A DNA stretch of 64,000 bases. Source: Rhodospirillaceae bacterium. Lineage in GTDB: Bacteria > Pseudomonadota > Alphaproteobacteria > GCA-2731375. Below are positions 42,764 through 51,595 of this stretch, one piece after another; position 1 is the stretch's first letter; each line of letters opens with the position of its first letter. The position numbers and the translations under genes are program-made. The notes beneath the pieces are model-generated. The model saw only the letters and a list, made by a program, of their open reading frames with translations, searched no databases and was not told where the DNA came from. Location of the stretch: contig JABJKS010000031.1 of the NCBI GenBank assembly GCA_018660265.1, positions 1 to 64,000 on the forward strand, in the 5' to 3' direction.

Positions 42764-44463
42764 GATAGCTGCCTCACTTCGCCTCGGCTGATATGCAGTC
42801 CGTCGCCATCCGCGCGAATGACCTGATTATAGCTCCAGGCCTCATCCAGGCCGGGAAAATCCTCCCGCTGATGGGCACCGCGGCTTTCCGTTCGCGCCAG
42901 GGCGGCGGTGGCAATGGTTTCAGCCACCGCCAGCATATTGCGTAGCCCGAACCAGTCGCCGAGCTGTTGATTAAACGCTATCGCGCCCCCTGTGGGCATG
43001 TGCGGCAATTCCGCCTGCATCTCCGATATAGCAGCGACGGCGCGTTGTAAGCCTTCGCCGGTACGGAAGGGGCCCACGTCCTGTTGCAATAACTTTTGCA
43101 ACTCCGTAATCGCAGATGTTGGATTGGGGCCATCGCCGGTTCGCGCGCCGGCATTCGTGATGATCTCTAAATAAGGTCGCGCGGAGTCGTGAATATCAGG
43201 CATGGTCTGCCCCTTGGCGGCCTCCGCCGCGCCGCGCCCGGCCAGTTCGCCAAAGACAAAGGCTTCCGTGATGGCATTGCCCGACAGGCGGTTGGCACCA
43301 TTGGCCCCGCCCACAGCCTCGCCCGCTGCGAACAGGTTGCTGACGTTGGTGGTCAAGCTGTCATTCACCCGCAAACCACCCATGTGGTAGTGGGCAATGG
43401 GATAAACCTCTATAGCCATTTTTGTCAGGTCAATGCCGACCTTTGCCAGGCGGTCGATAACCGGGCCAAAGGCGGCGCGCAAATCAGGCTTCGGAATATG
43501 TTCAAACGACAACCAGGCCCCGCCGTGGGGGGAGCCGCGCCCGGCCTCCACCTCCTTGACGATGGCATATGTAGCCATGTCTCGCGTGACGACGTATTTG
43601 CCGTCTTCCGCTGTACCGTAGTTCTGGGTGAATTCCTCCATATCGCCGTTCAGCAGGCGGCCCCCCAGTTTATAGCGAAACGGATCCCACATGATCGGGT
43701 CCATGCCGATCAGGCGCGGGGCCAAATGGCCGATGGGGAAAAACTGCACGAACTCCATATCGATCAACTCGGCCCCCGCACGCAGGCCCAGGGCGAAGCC
43801 GTCACCGCCCATATTGGCGGAGGCGGAATTGCGATTGTACATGGACGTCAGACCGCCGGTGGCGATGATCGTCGCCTTGGCGGCAATGGTAACTGGTTCA
43901 CCTGATTCTAAATGCAGGGCCACCGCGCCCACGGCCTTGCCATCCTCGACAACAATGTCGGTGACGGTCAGATCGGAAATGCGTCTGATATTGTCGTACT
44001 TGCGGACCTGGTTACGCAGGGTGCGCGATGATGCGGGCCCGGTGGATAGAAAATCCACATAAACACAACGATTGCGGTCATGGCCGGGGGCGTGGGCCTG
44101 GGTGATATGGTTGCCACCAGCTACACTTCGGGCCCAGCCGATGCCCCAGTCTTCCATCTCCCAAATCCGCGCCGGTGCCATTTCGCAGAGGATTTGCGCC
44201 AGTGGTTCGTCCACCAAACCACGCCCGGCGGTGATGGTATCTTTCAAATGAAAGCGCCAGTCGTCGGGCTCCTCCTCGCCGATCGCGGCGGCAACGGTCA
44301 TCTGGGCCATGATGGTGGCCCCTGATCTGCCGACAATGCTTTTATCCAGCAGGATGACGTTGGCACCTGCCTTGGCTGCTGAAATGGCCCCGTACATACC
44401 GGCACCACCCGCGCCAATGATCAGAACGTCCGTTTCTAAATATTGTCCCACATTCTGATCCAT
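42760..44463 (-). CDS. Soluble fumarate-reductase-like flavoprotein
   Basis: 567 aa of the SdhA/FrdA flavoprotein superfamily. FAD fold at the N-terminus (DVLIIGAGGAGMYGAISAAK). Active-site signatures are HYHMGGL and the Arg in GANGANRLSGNAITEA. The loop that carries the covalent FAD-linking His in SdhA reads GRSGATIMAQM here, with no His, so FAD is probably non-covalent. A C-terminal helical domain is complete. No membrane anchor genes are nearby; the partner is the adjacent 2Fe-2S protein. Likely an enoate or acyl oxidoreductase, substrate unknown. It lies 3 nt after the LLM gene. Confidence 0.87.
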   Translation of the reverse strand: MDQNVGQYLETDVLIIGAGGAGMYGAISAAKAGANVILLDKSIVGRSGATIMAQMTVAAAIGEEEPDDWRFHLKDTITAGRGLVDEPLAQILCEMAPARIWEMEDWGIGWARSVAGGNHITQAHAPGHDRNRCVYVDFLSTGPASSRTLRNQVRKYDNIRRISDLTVTDIVVEDGKAVGAVALHLESGEPVTIAAKATIIATGGLTSMYNRNSASANMGGDGFALGLRAGAELIDMEFVQFFPIGHLAPRLIGMDPIMWDPFRYKLGGRLLNGDMEEFTQNYGTAEDGKYVVTRDMATYAIVKEVEAGRGSPHGGAWLSFEHIPKPDLRAAFGPVIDRLAKVGIDLTKMAIEVYPIAHYHMGGLRVNDSLTTNVSNLFAAGEAVGGANGANRLSGNAITEAFVFGELAGRGAAEAAKGQTMPDIHDSARPYLEIITNAGARTGDGPNPTSAITELQKLLQQDVGPFRTGEGLQRAVAAISEMQAELPHMPTGGAIAFNQQLGDWFGLRNMLAVAETIATAALARTESRGAHQREDFPGLDEAWSYNQVIRADGDGLHISRGEVRQLS

Positions 44464-44466
44464 ATT

Positions 44467-45366
44467 CTACAATAAATCCTCAACGGCCCGGCGGTAGGTT
44501 TCGATGCCCTCGATGTGCGCACTAAGTGAACGACCGGCAATGCGCTGGTGATGATCGCCCCGGTCATAGCTGTTGTTGACGGTAATATGGCTGACACCCG
44601 CATCCCGCCAGAATTCAAACTCCCGCCGCCAATCATCCCGGCCCCCGGCCCCGACCGAAGCCCAGATCTCCAGACCCATGGCGCCTGGGTCCCGGCCTTC
44701 GGCTTTGGTGTATTCGCGCAAGGTTGCAAACGCCGCCAGGGCGCTGTCATCGGCAGGGTGGGCCAGCATGATCCAGCCATCGCCCCATTTTGCTGTGCGC
44801 CGCAAGGTGACGTCTTCATGGCCGCCAAACCACACGGGGATGCTGCCGCCCTTTGGTAACGGATTGATGCCCGCATCATTAATTTTATGCCACTTGCCGT
44901 CAAAGGTGACGTGGGGTTCGGCCCAAAGGGCCTGCATGAATTCCACCTGTTCGGCGGAACGTTTGCCGCGATTGGAGAAATCTTCCCCTAAGGCAACGAA
45001 TTCTTCCGGGTTCCAGCCGACGCCGACGCCCAGGCGAAAACGGCCGCCGCTTAGAACATCCACACAGGCCGCCTGTTTCGCCACTAACGCGGCTTGCCGC
45101 TGGGCCAGGATCAACACCTGGGTGGAAAAGCCGATGGCCTTGGTGCAGGCGCTCAAATAACCGAACAGGACGAACGGATCATGGAACAGATCGGCAGAGG
45201 TGTTGCGATCACTCCAATCGGTCCGGCTGTCTGCATTGACCCCAATGACATGGTCCGCGGCCCCGATATAGTCAAACCCAAGGCTCTCTGCCGCCTGGGC
45301 AAAATCCCGTACGACATCCGGGTCCCCGCCGATATCCCACATTGGTATATTCGCGCCTAGTTGCAT
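44467..45366 (-). CDS. LLM-class flavin-dependent oxidoreductase
   Basis: 299 aa TIM-barrel of the luciferase-like monooxygenase superfamily. Visible: LGANIPMWDIGGDPD at the N-terminus, FDYIGAADHVIG, RQAALVAKQAACVDVLSGGRF (shortened to LDVLSGGRFRLGVG-type core) and GVGWNPEEFVALGEDFSNRG. This pattern matches the F420-linked LLM branch (Rv2161c-like), but FMN use cannot be excluded. AGGAGGAATTAGGCC precedes the ATG, an excellent SD. Operon member, 29 nt after the crotonase gene. Confidence 0.87.
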   Translation of the reverse strand: MQLGANIPMWDIGGDPDVVRDFAQAAESLGFDYIGAADHVIGVNADSRTDWSDRNTSADLFHDPFVLFGYLSACTKAIGFSTQVLILAQRQAALVAKQAACVDVLSGGRFRLGVGVGWNPEEFVALGEDFSNRGKRSAEQVEFMQALWAEPHVTFDGKWHKINDAGINPLPKGGSIPVWFGGHEDVTLRRTAKWGDGWIMLAHPADDSALAAFATLREYTKAEGRDPGAMGLEIWASVGAGGRDDWRREFEFWRDAGVSHITVNNSYDRGDHHQRIAGRSLSAHIEGIETYRRAVEDLL

Positions 45367-45395
45367 GGCCTAATTCCTCCTTGCTGATTAGTTAT

Positions 45396-46163
45396 TCAGC
45401 GCGCCTTCCAAACAGGTGCGCGTTTTTCCTTAAAGGCGAGCGGGCCTTCCTGGGCGTCCTCGCTCAAATAGACATGTTCATAGACGTCATCGCCCATTAC
45501 CAGGGCCGCACGCCAGCCCAATTCGGCTGATTTATAAACCATCTCCTTACCGGCGCGTACAGACAGGGGGGCGTTCTTGGTGATGGAGGTGGCCATGTCA
45601 CGGGCAGCGGTGGCTAGGTCCGCCAACGGCACCACCTGATTGACCAGGCCTACCTGATAGGCGCGCTCGGCAGACAATGGATTGGCCGTGACCAGCAATT
45701 CCATGGCCACGCGCGGCGGGATCAACCAGGACAGGGGGGCAGCCCAGGGTGCGCCACGGCCCACTTTTGGTTCCGATATGGCGAACTTGGCATTGTCGGA
45801 GGCGATGCACAGATCACACATCTGGGCCAGGAAGAAGCCACCCGCATAGGCCAGGCCGTTGACGGCGGCGATCACCGGTTTGTTGGTGCGAATGTTCTTG
45901 TTCAAATAAGGCAGAAAATCGTCGGGCGGGACCTGCAGGGCGGCCTCCGACATTTCCTTCAGGTCACCGCCGGCGCAGAACGCCTTGTCGCCCGTTGCCG
46001 TCAGAATTGCCACCAGGGCCGCATCCTCATCAACAAAGCGGCGAAAGGCAGACCACAGGCCTTCGCGGACCGCCCTGCTAAGGGAATTCATCGCCTCGGG
46101 GCGATCAATAGTGATGGTCGCGATATTGTCCGAAAGCTCGTAACGAACTGGATTGTCACTCAT
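45396..46163 (-). CDS. Crotonase-family enoyl-CoA hydratase/isomerase
   Basis: 255 aa from ATG 46163; GTG 46175 is an alternative. Crotonase fold with oxyanion-hole segments CAGGDLKEM (63-71) and AYAGGFFLAQMCDL. The first catalytic Glu of rat mitochondrial hydratase (Glu144) corresponds to Phe111 here. The second (Glu164) is kept as Glu131 in AISEPKVG. A true hydratase normally has both, so isomerase, decarboxylase or ring-cleaving activity is equally possible. Between the SDR (40 nt upstream) and LLM genes of the operon. Confidence 0.88.
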   Translation of the reverse strand: MSDNPVRYELSDNIATITIDRPEAMNSLSRAVREGLWSAFRRFVDEDAALVAILTATGDKAFCAGGDLKEMSEAALQVPPDDFLPYLNKNIRTNKPVIAAVNGLAYAGGFFLAQMCDLCIASDNAKFAISEPKVGRGAPWAAPLSWLIPPRVAMELLVTANPLSAERAYQVGLVNQVVPLADLATAARDMATSITKNAPLSVRAGKEMVYKSAELGWRAALVMGDDVYEHVYLSEDAQEGPLAFKEKRAPVWKAR

Positions 46164-46203
46164 GATACAAAACACTCCAATATATTGATTAGCCGCATAA
46201 TGT

Positions 46204-47013
46204 TCAGCCCTTGCCGGATGTGATCTTGTGCTGCAGGCCGCCGTCTACGTTCAACAACATACCGTTGATATAGCGTGCCTCGTCCGAGGCCAGGAACAGC
46301 GCGGCGTAGGCCACATCCCAGCCTTCCCCCATACGGCCCGTGGGCGATATGGCGTCCCGGGCTGCGACCATTGTCTCCATCCCCCCGTCGCCGTAGATGT
46401 CTTTCATGGCATCTGCGACCATGGGCGTGTTGATCAGGCCCGGCACCAGGGCGTTGCAGCGGATATTCCGATCGGCAAATTCCATGGCGATATTGATCGT
46501 TAGGGCATTCACCGCGCCCTTGGATGTGGCATAGGCCAACTCGGGTCGGGCCGCCTTTGTCGCCGATAGGGAGGAGACATTGACGATGGCCCCGCCGCCC
46601 TGTTCCAGAAACAATGGTATCACAGCCTGGCAGGTCAGAAACATCGAGGTGACATTGACCCGCATGACCCGTTCCCACTGGGCCAATGTGGTATCGATGG
46701 GACCACCAAGGGAGGCGATGCCGACGTTGTTGTGCAGAATATCGACCCGGCCATATTTGGCGACACAGGCGGCAACCATGTCGGCGACGGCAGCTTCGTC
46801 TGAGACATCGGCAGCATGGGCCGTGGCCTCAAAACCTTCGCCGGTGATAATGGCTGCGGTTTCCGCTGCGGCGTCCATGTTCAGATCAACGCAGAATACT
46901 TTCGCACCTGCCCGGGCGAAGGTTGCGGCAGTGGCCTTGCCGTTGCCCCAGCCTGGCCCGATGGAACCGGCCCCGCAGATCAACGCGACTTTGTCCTGTA
47001 GTCTTGCCGTCAT
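46204..47013 (-). CDS. SDR-family oxidoreductase (3-hydroxyacyl dehydrogenase-like)
   Basis: 269 aa. Coenzyme motif GAGSIGPGWGNGKATAATFA (an unusually long TGxxxGxG loop). Catalytic Ser in VNVSSLSATKAA and Tyr/Lys in AYATSKGAVNAL are all present, unlike the SDR at 38997. DL.MDA after the second strand suits NAD preference. In a CoA operon it plausibly oxidises a 3-hydroxyacyl-CoA or cyclic alcohol. The start overlaps the stop of the acyl-CoA ligase (ATGA). Confidence 0.9.
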   Translation of the reverse strand: MTARLQDKVALICGAGSIGPGWGNGKATAATFARAGAKVFCVDLNMDAAAETAAIITGEGFEATAHAADVSDEAAVADMVAACVAKYGRVDILHNNVGIASLGGPIDTTLAQWERVMRVNVTSMFLTCQAVIPLFLEQGGGAIVNVSSLSATKAARPELAYATSKGAVNALTINIAMEFADRNIRCNALVPGLINTPMVADAMKDIYGDGGMETMVAARDAISPTGRMGEGWDVAYAALFLASDEARYINGMLLNVDGGLQHKITSGKG

Positions 47014-48566
47014 GATGCAGCCTTCCCATCCGTTGCCAATTGCGCGCGAAGCTCCGTTTTCAGAACCTTACCGTAATTGTTCTTCGGCAGGGCGGCGACA
47101 AAGCGATATTCTTTGGGCCGCTTAAAGCGCGCGATATTGTCCAGGCACAGCTTGTCCAGTTCCGCTTCTGCTGCTGTGCCATCGGAACCCCCATCAGAAC
47201 TGGTGACGATAAAGGCGATGACTTCCTCGCCCCAGTCCGTATGCGGGCGGCCGACCACGGAACATTCACTAACGGCGGGGTGGCGCAGCAATACTTCCTC
47301 CACCTCGCGGGGATAGATATTGCTGCCCCCCGATATGATCATGTCCTTGGCCCGGTCCATCAAGGTCAGAAAGCCATGTTCATCAAAGGCGCCCACATCA
47401 CCTGTATGCAGCCAACCACCGCGCAGGGCATCCGCCGTGGCATCCGGGTTGTTCCAATAGCCAGCCATAATGACATCGCCCCGGCAGACAATCTCGCCCA
47501 TTTCGCCAACCGGCACATCGTTATCGTCCGCATCGACGGCGCGTACATCCACATCCGTACGCGCGATCCCGGTGGAGCCCAGGCGTTTTAGATAGTCGGG
47601 ATGGGCGGTATCCATATGCATGGCCCGGGATAGCCCTGTTATGGTCATGGGCGCTTCGCCCTGGCCGAACAGCTGTACCAACTTGGGGCCCAAAACCTCC
47701 AGGGCACGCAAAGTATCCTCCACATACATGGGCCCGCCGCCATAGACGATGGTTTTGATGTTGCTGGTATCGGCCGTCTCGATGCCAGGCAGATTGATCA
47801 GGCGGGTCAGCATGGTGGGGGCAAAGAAGAAGCTGACGTTAGTGTAATGCTGCAACATCTCCAACGTCTCCGCTGGATCGAAACCACCCGATGCCGGAAT
47901 AATATTGTTCGCCGCCTTGGCCACGTGGGGCAGGGCGAACAGGCCTGATCCATGGCTAAGGGGTGCGCCGTGGATCATGCAGTCGTCGGCGGTAACCGTA
48001 TCCATATCGGCGAAATAATTCATCACCATTGCCATCAGATTGCGCTGGCTCAGCATGGCCCCCTTGGGCCGCCCCGTGGTGCCGGAGGTATAGAACAGCC
48101 AGGCCAGATCCTCCGCCGCGCAATCGACCATGGCGCTGGCCGGATTGTCGAACAGGGCGTCATAGGCCGCCCCGGATGTGGCAACCACGGCATCCAGGCC
48201 GTCAATACTATCCTGCAACGGCGTGATGTCGGCCACCAGATCGTCCGTGATGAAACAGACCCGCGCCCCGGAATTCTCCAATATATAGGTCGCTTCCAAG
48301 GGGTGCAGTTTGGCGTTGATGGGCACGGCGGCCAGACCCGCATGCCAAGTAGCGTATAGGACTTCGAAAAATGCCGGAGCGTTTTTCATCATGATGGCGA
48401 CCCGGTCGCCTTTATTCAGGTGAAACTTGTCCCGCAAGGCATGGCCAAGGCGGGCCGCCCGGTTGGATAGATCATGATAGCTGGTGCTGGGGTTTAGGCC
48501 ATATGTGACGGCGGGACGGTGCCCGAAACTCAATGCCGCCTTGTGCAATAATGATGCTTGATTCAT
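47010..48566 (-). CDS. AMP-forming acyl-CoA synthetase
   Basis: 518 aa from ATG 48566 with GGGAGG eleven bases upstream; GTG 48578 would place the SD too close. ANL superfamily. Motifs: LAWLFYTSGTTGRPKGAML (P-loop), YGGGPMYVEDTL, GLSRAM, GWLHTGDVGAFDEHGF, DRAKDMIISGGSNIYP and C-terminal catalytic Lys in NNYGKVLKTEL. The family adenylates a carboxylic acid and loads it on CoA. It is first in the six-gene operon and sets the entry point: some acid becomes its CoA thioester. Chain length or aromatic nature is not evident. Confidence 0.92.
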   Translation of the reverse strand: MNQASLLHKAALSFGHRPAVTYGLNPSTSYHDLSNRAARLGHALRDKFHLNKGDRVAIMMKNAPAFFEVLYATWHAGLAAVPINAKLHPLEATYILENSGARVCFITDDLVADITPLQDSIDGLDAVVATSGAAYDALFDNPASAMVDCAAEDLAWLFYTSGTTGRPKGAMLSQRNLMAMVMNYFADMDTVTADDCMIHGAPLSHGSGLFALPHVAKAANNIIPASGGFDPAETLEMLQHYTNVSFFFAPTMLTRLINLPGIETADTSNIKTIVYGGGPMYVEDTLRALEVLGPKLVQLFGQGEAPMTITGLSRAMHMDTAHPDYLKRLGSTGIARTDVDVRAVDADDNDVPVGEMGEIVCRGDVIMAGYWNNPDATADALRGGWLHTGDVGAFDEHGFLTLMDRAKDMIISGGSNIYPREVEEVLLRHPAVSECSVVGRPHTDWGEEVIAFIVTSSDGGSDGTAAEAELDKLCLDNIARFKRPKEYRFVAALPKNNYGKVLKTELRAQLATDGKAAS

Positions 48567-48583
48567 GGACCCGGCCACCTCCC

Positions 48584-48606
48584 AACAACAATTTCATTTT
48601 GTTGTT
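48584..48606 (-). promoter_or_regulatory. Inverted repeat in front of the acyl-CoA operon
   Basis: AACAACAA (48584-48591) and TTGTTGTT (48599-48606) form a perfect 8-bp inverted repeat with a 7-bp spacer, in the 59-nt gap between the sortase stop and the ligase start. It could be an operator for a repressor or a weak leader hairpin; no regulator gene is beside it. Position is seen, function inferred. Confidence 0.4.
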
Positions 48607-48625
48607 TATGGCCTATCCGGAAAAT

Positions 48626-49237
48626 TTACGCCACTAGCACGGCGAAGATCACAAGGCGCAGAGGGCCACCGGGCACGGGACTGTCCAGGGGCCAGCAGGT
48701 GGACAATGCCAGGCGTGGGATGTCGCCACGGACTGATAATTGCGTCGTGCGGCTATCGACGATGCGGCCTTCGGTGATGCGAAAGCGATGCCGGCTGCCG
48801 TCTGCCCGACGAACCGTAACTTCCTGGCCTGGTGCCAGTTGACCCAGGGCGGCGAAATGGGTGTCCCGATGACCGGCGATGACGGACAGGCCTGGTTCTC
48901 CCGGCAAAGGCGTGCCGTTTAGATGGCTGGGCGCGAAGGCCAGGGCCTGGCCGCTGCCGCCCGCCAAGACCACAAAGGATTGCTCCGGCAGGATCAGTTC
49001 AGCGACGGCCTGGGTATCGGCCCAGGGCCAGGGCGGCGTCGGGCTGCCTGCCAGGGTTTGCGCCCAGGCCCGCGCCAATAGAACCTGGGCAGCCTGTGCC
49101 TTGATGGGTATCCACAGGGCCCAGCCAAGACACAGCAGCCCCATGGCGCAGAGAAGACCCGCCGCGACGATGGGGGGATCCGATCGGTCGCGGCGGGTCC
49201 GGGTGGCAATGCAATCCGGGTGAGGGGCCTCGCTCAA
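48626..49237 (-). CDS. Class GN sortase
   Basis: 203 aa from TTG 49237, which overlaps the substrate gene's stop as TTGA and has GGAAGG upstream. The frame continues to 49444 without domain content. One N-terminal membrane helix (about 23-43, IVAAGLLCAMGLLCLGWALW) is followed by the sortase beta-barrel with His123 (AGHRDTHF), Cys181 (LSTCWP) and Arg194 (GPLRLVIF), the catalytic triad. Family: the marine proteobacterial sortases (class GN) that cleave an LPxTG-like motif in one dedicated neighbour. It probably acts at the periplasmic face of the inner membrane. Confidence 0.92.
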   Translation of the reverse strand: MSEAPHPDCIATRTRRDRSDPPIVAAGLLCAMGLLCLGWALWIPIKAQAAQVLLARAWAQTLAGSPTPPWPWADTQAVAELILPEQSFVVLAGGSGQALAFAPSHLNGTPLPGEPGLSVIAGHRDTHFAALGQLAPGQEVTVRRADGSRHRFRITEGRIVDSRTTQLSVRGDIPRLALSTCWPLDSPVPGGPLRLVIFAVLVA

Positions 49238-51465
49238 GACTGCATCACCTTCCCGCGCCGGCCCCAATTTCGGCCCAGGGTCGGCAAGACCATCGGGGCC
49301 ATCAGGGCCAGTGCCAGCAAAACCAAAAGCAAACCGCAGATCATCAGGATGTCGGCGGCGGTCCCCGTGGCGGGCAGGCTGACCATGCTGGCTTGTCGAT
49401 CCTCCATGGCGGCACCGTTGCCGAAGACTTTTTTGTATTTCCAACCCTGGGGCAAGTTGGCGCTCATACGCTGGCTCAACAGAGGGTCTTCCGATCCACG
49501 GGCGACCAACTGATCAATGGCGATAAGGGCCGTCAGGCGGCTGACCAGGCCGTAGTCCATGGCCAGGGCCAATACCTGGGCGTCCAATTCGCCGGGGTTG
49601 TTTCTGTGCCTGGTATCCTCGGGGCCCTGCCGGGGCGGTTGATCCTCAAGCGCTGTAATCTTGCGCTGGGCCCATAATTTTCCGATGCCGACGCCTTGTT
49701 GGCCCCCTTGCAGGTCCAGGCTTTGTTGCCAGACCTTGCCGCCCCGGCGGCCAGTGACAGTCATCGCGCCGACCCGGCCAGTCAATTTCGCCGCAATTAC
49801 CAAGGGTTCACCGGCATATAGGTCCGGTATGGGGTCGCGTGCCAATTGCGCGCTGCCGCCGCTGTCAAAGCGGACCTGAATATCGGTCATCGCGGGATGG
49901 CTCAGCTTGGTAATCAAATCATCTATCCGGGGGCCGATCTGGGCGGTTGAACCAATATGCAAAAAGCTGCCCCGTCCGGCCTGGGCCGCACCGCGCATGA
50001 AATGGCTGTTGGGGGCCGAACCGATGCCTATGGTGAACAGGCGGGCAGAGCCCAGGTGCTGATTGATCAGGGCAAACAAATCCGCCTCGTTCCCCACGGC
50101 ACCGTCGGTCAGGAATACCACCTGGCGCAGGACGCCCGGAATCGCGGCCTGGCTTAGGGCGGCTTTCAAGGCCGGGGCCATCTCCGTGCCGCCGCCGGCC
50201 TGCAACCCGGAGATCCAGCCTTTGGCCTGGTTCAAATGGGCCGGATTGGCCTTCATGGAGGTTGCGAACAGGCGACTATGTTTGTTGTTGAATTCGACGA
50301 TGTTGAAATAGTCGCCGGCGCTCAGACTATCCATGGCGCGCAGCAAGGCCGCCTTGGCCTGACGGATGGAGGCCCCGCCCATGGAGCCGGAGGTATCCAG
50401 CACGAACAGCAATTCCCGGGCCGGCGGGGCGTTGTCGTCAGACTTTACCATTGGCGGGACGAGCATTAAAAGCGCGTGGCGGATATGGGGTCCGGTCTGG
50501 CTGGGGGCGTCGCTCTCCACGAACAGGCCGGCCTGGGGGGCGGCATCGGGTTTGGGTCGCCAGGTCAGTTCGAAATCACGATCAGCAGGTACAGGGTCTT
50601 GCGCCAGAGTGATGATGCGCCGTCCCTCGGACTTGGCCTCAACGACGATGCCATGGTGGTGGCTGGTAACATCCGCCAAGGGCATGCCGGGGTTCAGGCG
50701 AACGGTTAATGTTACGGGGTTGAGGCTGGGCTGACCCTTGGGGCCAGGCTTGGCCGCCACATCGGACACCGGTTGGGTGATGCGGGCACCGTCTTCCCAT
50801 CCATTGCTGCCGAATTTGGCAAGCTGCACCGCGCCGTTCGCCTGGCCTGGAATATAGCGCGGGCCGACAACCATGGGAAAGCGCAGGCGGAATTCCCCGT
50901 TGGCATAGGCCAGAACCTGCTGATAGCGAATTTCTATACGGACTGTTTCACCAGGTGCAATATTGGCAATCGAGGTTGTGAAGATATTCGGCCGTTCAGC
51001 CTCAACCAGGCCGGCCTTTTTGCCCTCACGCTTGGCCTGGGCGTAGTCTCTTTGCGCCTTCTGCCGCTCCTCGATACGGCCTTCGATGACCCGTTCGCCG
51101 ATGGTCAGGCGCAGACCGTCGACGGCTGCTTTGTGGGGCAGGGGGAAGACATAAATTCCCTCCATCCAACTGTCAGAGCTGTTGGTGAATTCCTGTCGTA
51201 CCTTGGCCCGCGCGATCAGGCCGGAGACATCGATCTCCACATCCGATTTCTGCGCGATGGCGGCACGGTAGGCACCTTCACCCTTGGCGCGCAGCAACAG
51301 GCTGCCTTCGCCCATCTGCTCAGGCACTGCTGCTGAGGCAGCGGCCGTGACGGCGAAGGTCAGGATCAACCCGGCCAGAATATTCATGATAAGTACGGCG
51401 AAGCGATCGGTTTTGGCAGTTTGGCCGGTACGATTGGTAGGATTGGTAGGATTGGCGCTGGACAT
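49234..51465 (-). CDS. Sortase target protein with VIT and vWA domains
   Basis: 743 aa from ATG 51465 (GGAGAG upstream). Signal-type hydrophobic segment at about 22-46. VIT domain about 55-190 (EGIYVFPLPHKAAVDGL, EARP-like KAGLVEAERPNIFTTSIANI shortened). vWA domain from about 350 with an intact MIDAS: Asp357, Ser359, Ser361 (LFVLDTSGSMGG). The C-terminus holds LPATG at 697-701, a 21-residue hydrophobic stretch and a basic tail (GRNWGRRGK). This is the classical substrate of the adjacent class GN sortase. Domain architecture resembles inter-alpha-trypsin-inhibitor heavy chains; metal-dependent adhesion is a reasonable guess. Confidence 0.93.
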   Translation of the reverse strand: MSSANPTNPTNRTGQTAKTDRFAVLIMNILAGLILTFAVTAAASAAVPEQMGEGSLLLRAKGEGAYRAAIAQKSDVEIDVSGLIARAKVRQEFTNSSDSWMEGIYVFPLPHKAAVDGLRLTIGERVIEGRIEERQKAQRDYAQAKREGKKAGLVEAERPNIFTTSIANIAPGETVRIEIRYQQVLAYANGEFRLRFPMVVGPRYIPGQANGAVQLAKFGSNGWEDGARITQPVSDVAAKPGPKGQPSLNPVTLTVRLNPGMPLADVTSHHHGIVVEAKSEGRRIITLAQDPVPADRDFELTWRPKPDAAPQAGLFVESDAPSQTGPHIRHALLMLVPPMVKSDDNAPPARELLFVLDTSGSMGGASIRQAKAALLRAMDSLSAGDYFNIVEFNNKHSRLFATSMKANPAHLNQAKGWISGLQAGGGTEMAPALKAALSQAAIPGVLRQVVFLTDGAVGNEADLFALINQHLGSARLFTIGIGSAPNSHFMRGAAQAGRGSFLHIGSTAQIGPRIDDLITKLSHPAMTDIQVRFDSGGSAQLARDPIPDLYAGEPLVIAAKLTGRVGAMTVTGRRGGKVWQQSLDLQGGQQGVGIGKLWAQRKITALEDQPPRQGPEDTRHRNNPGELDAQVLALAMDYGLVSRLTALIAIDQLVARGSEDPLLSQRMSANLPQGWKYKKVFGNGAAMEDRQASMVSLPATGTAADILMICGLLLVLLALALMAPMVLPTLGRNWGRRGKVMQS

Positions 51466-51595
51466 TGGGGGCTCTCCTGTTTCGCAATGCAGGAGGCATT
51501 CAGCACCGGCCATGGGGCGGGAAGGGGGCTATGTCAGGGCTTTTTCAAGTTCATTTTGTGGCGGGAATAGGGCAATCGGTGGCGGCGGGATAGGT

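Noticed and set aside
48626-49444. 272-codon sortase frame
   Set aside because: The extra N-terminus lies inside the substrate gene and has no features. TTG 49237 with a TTGA overlap fits the family length.
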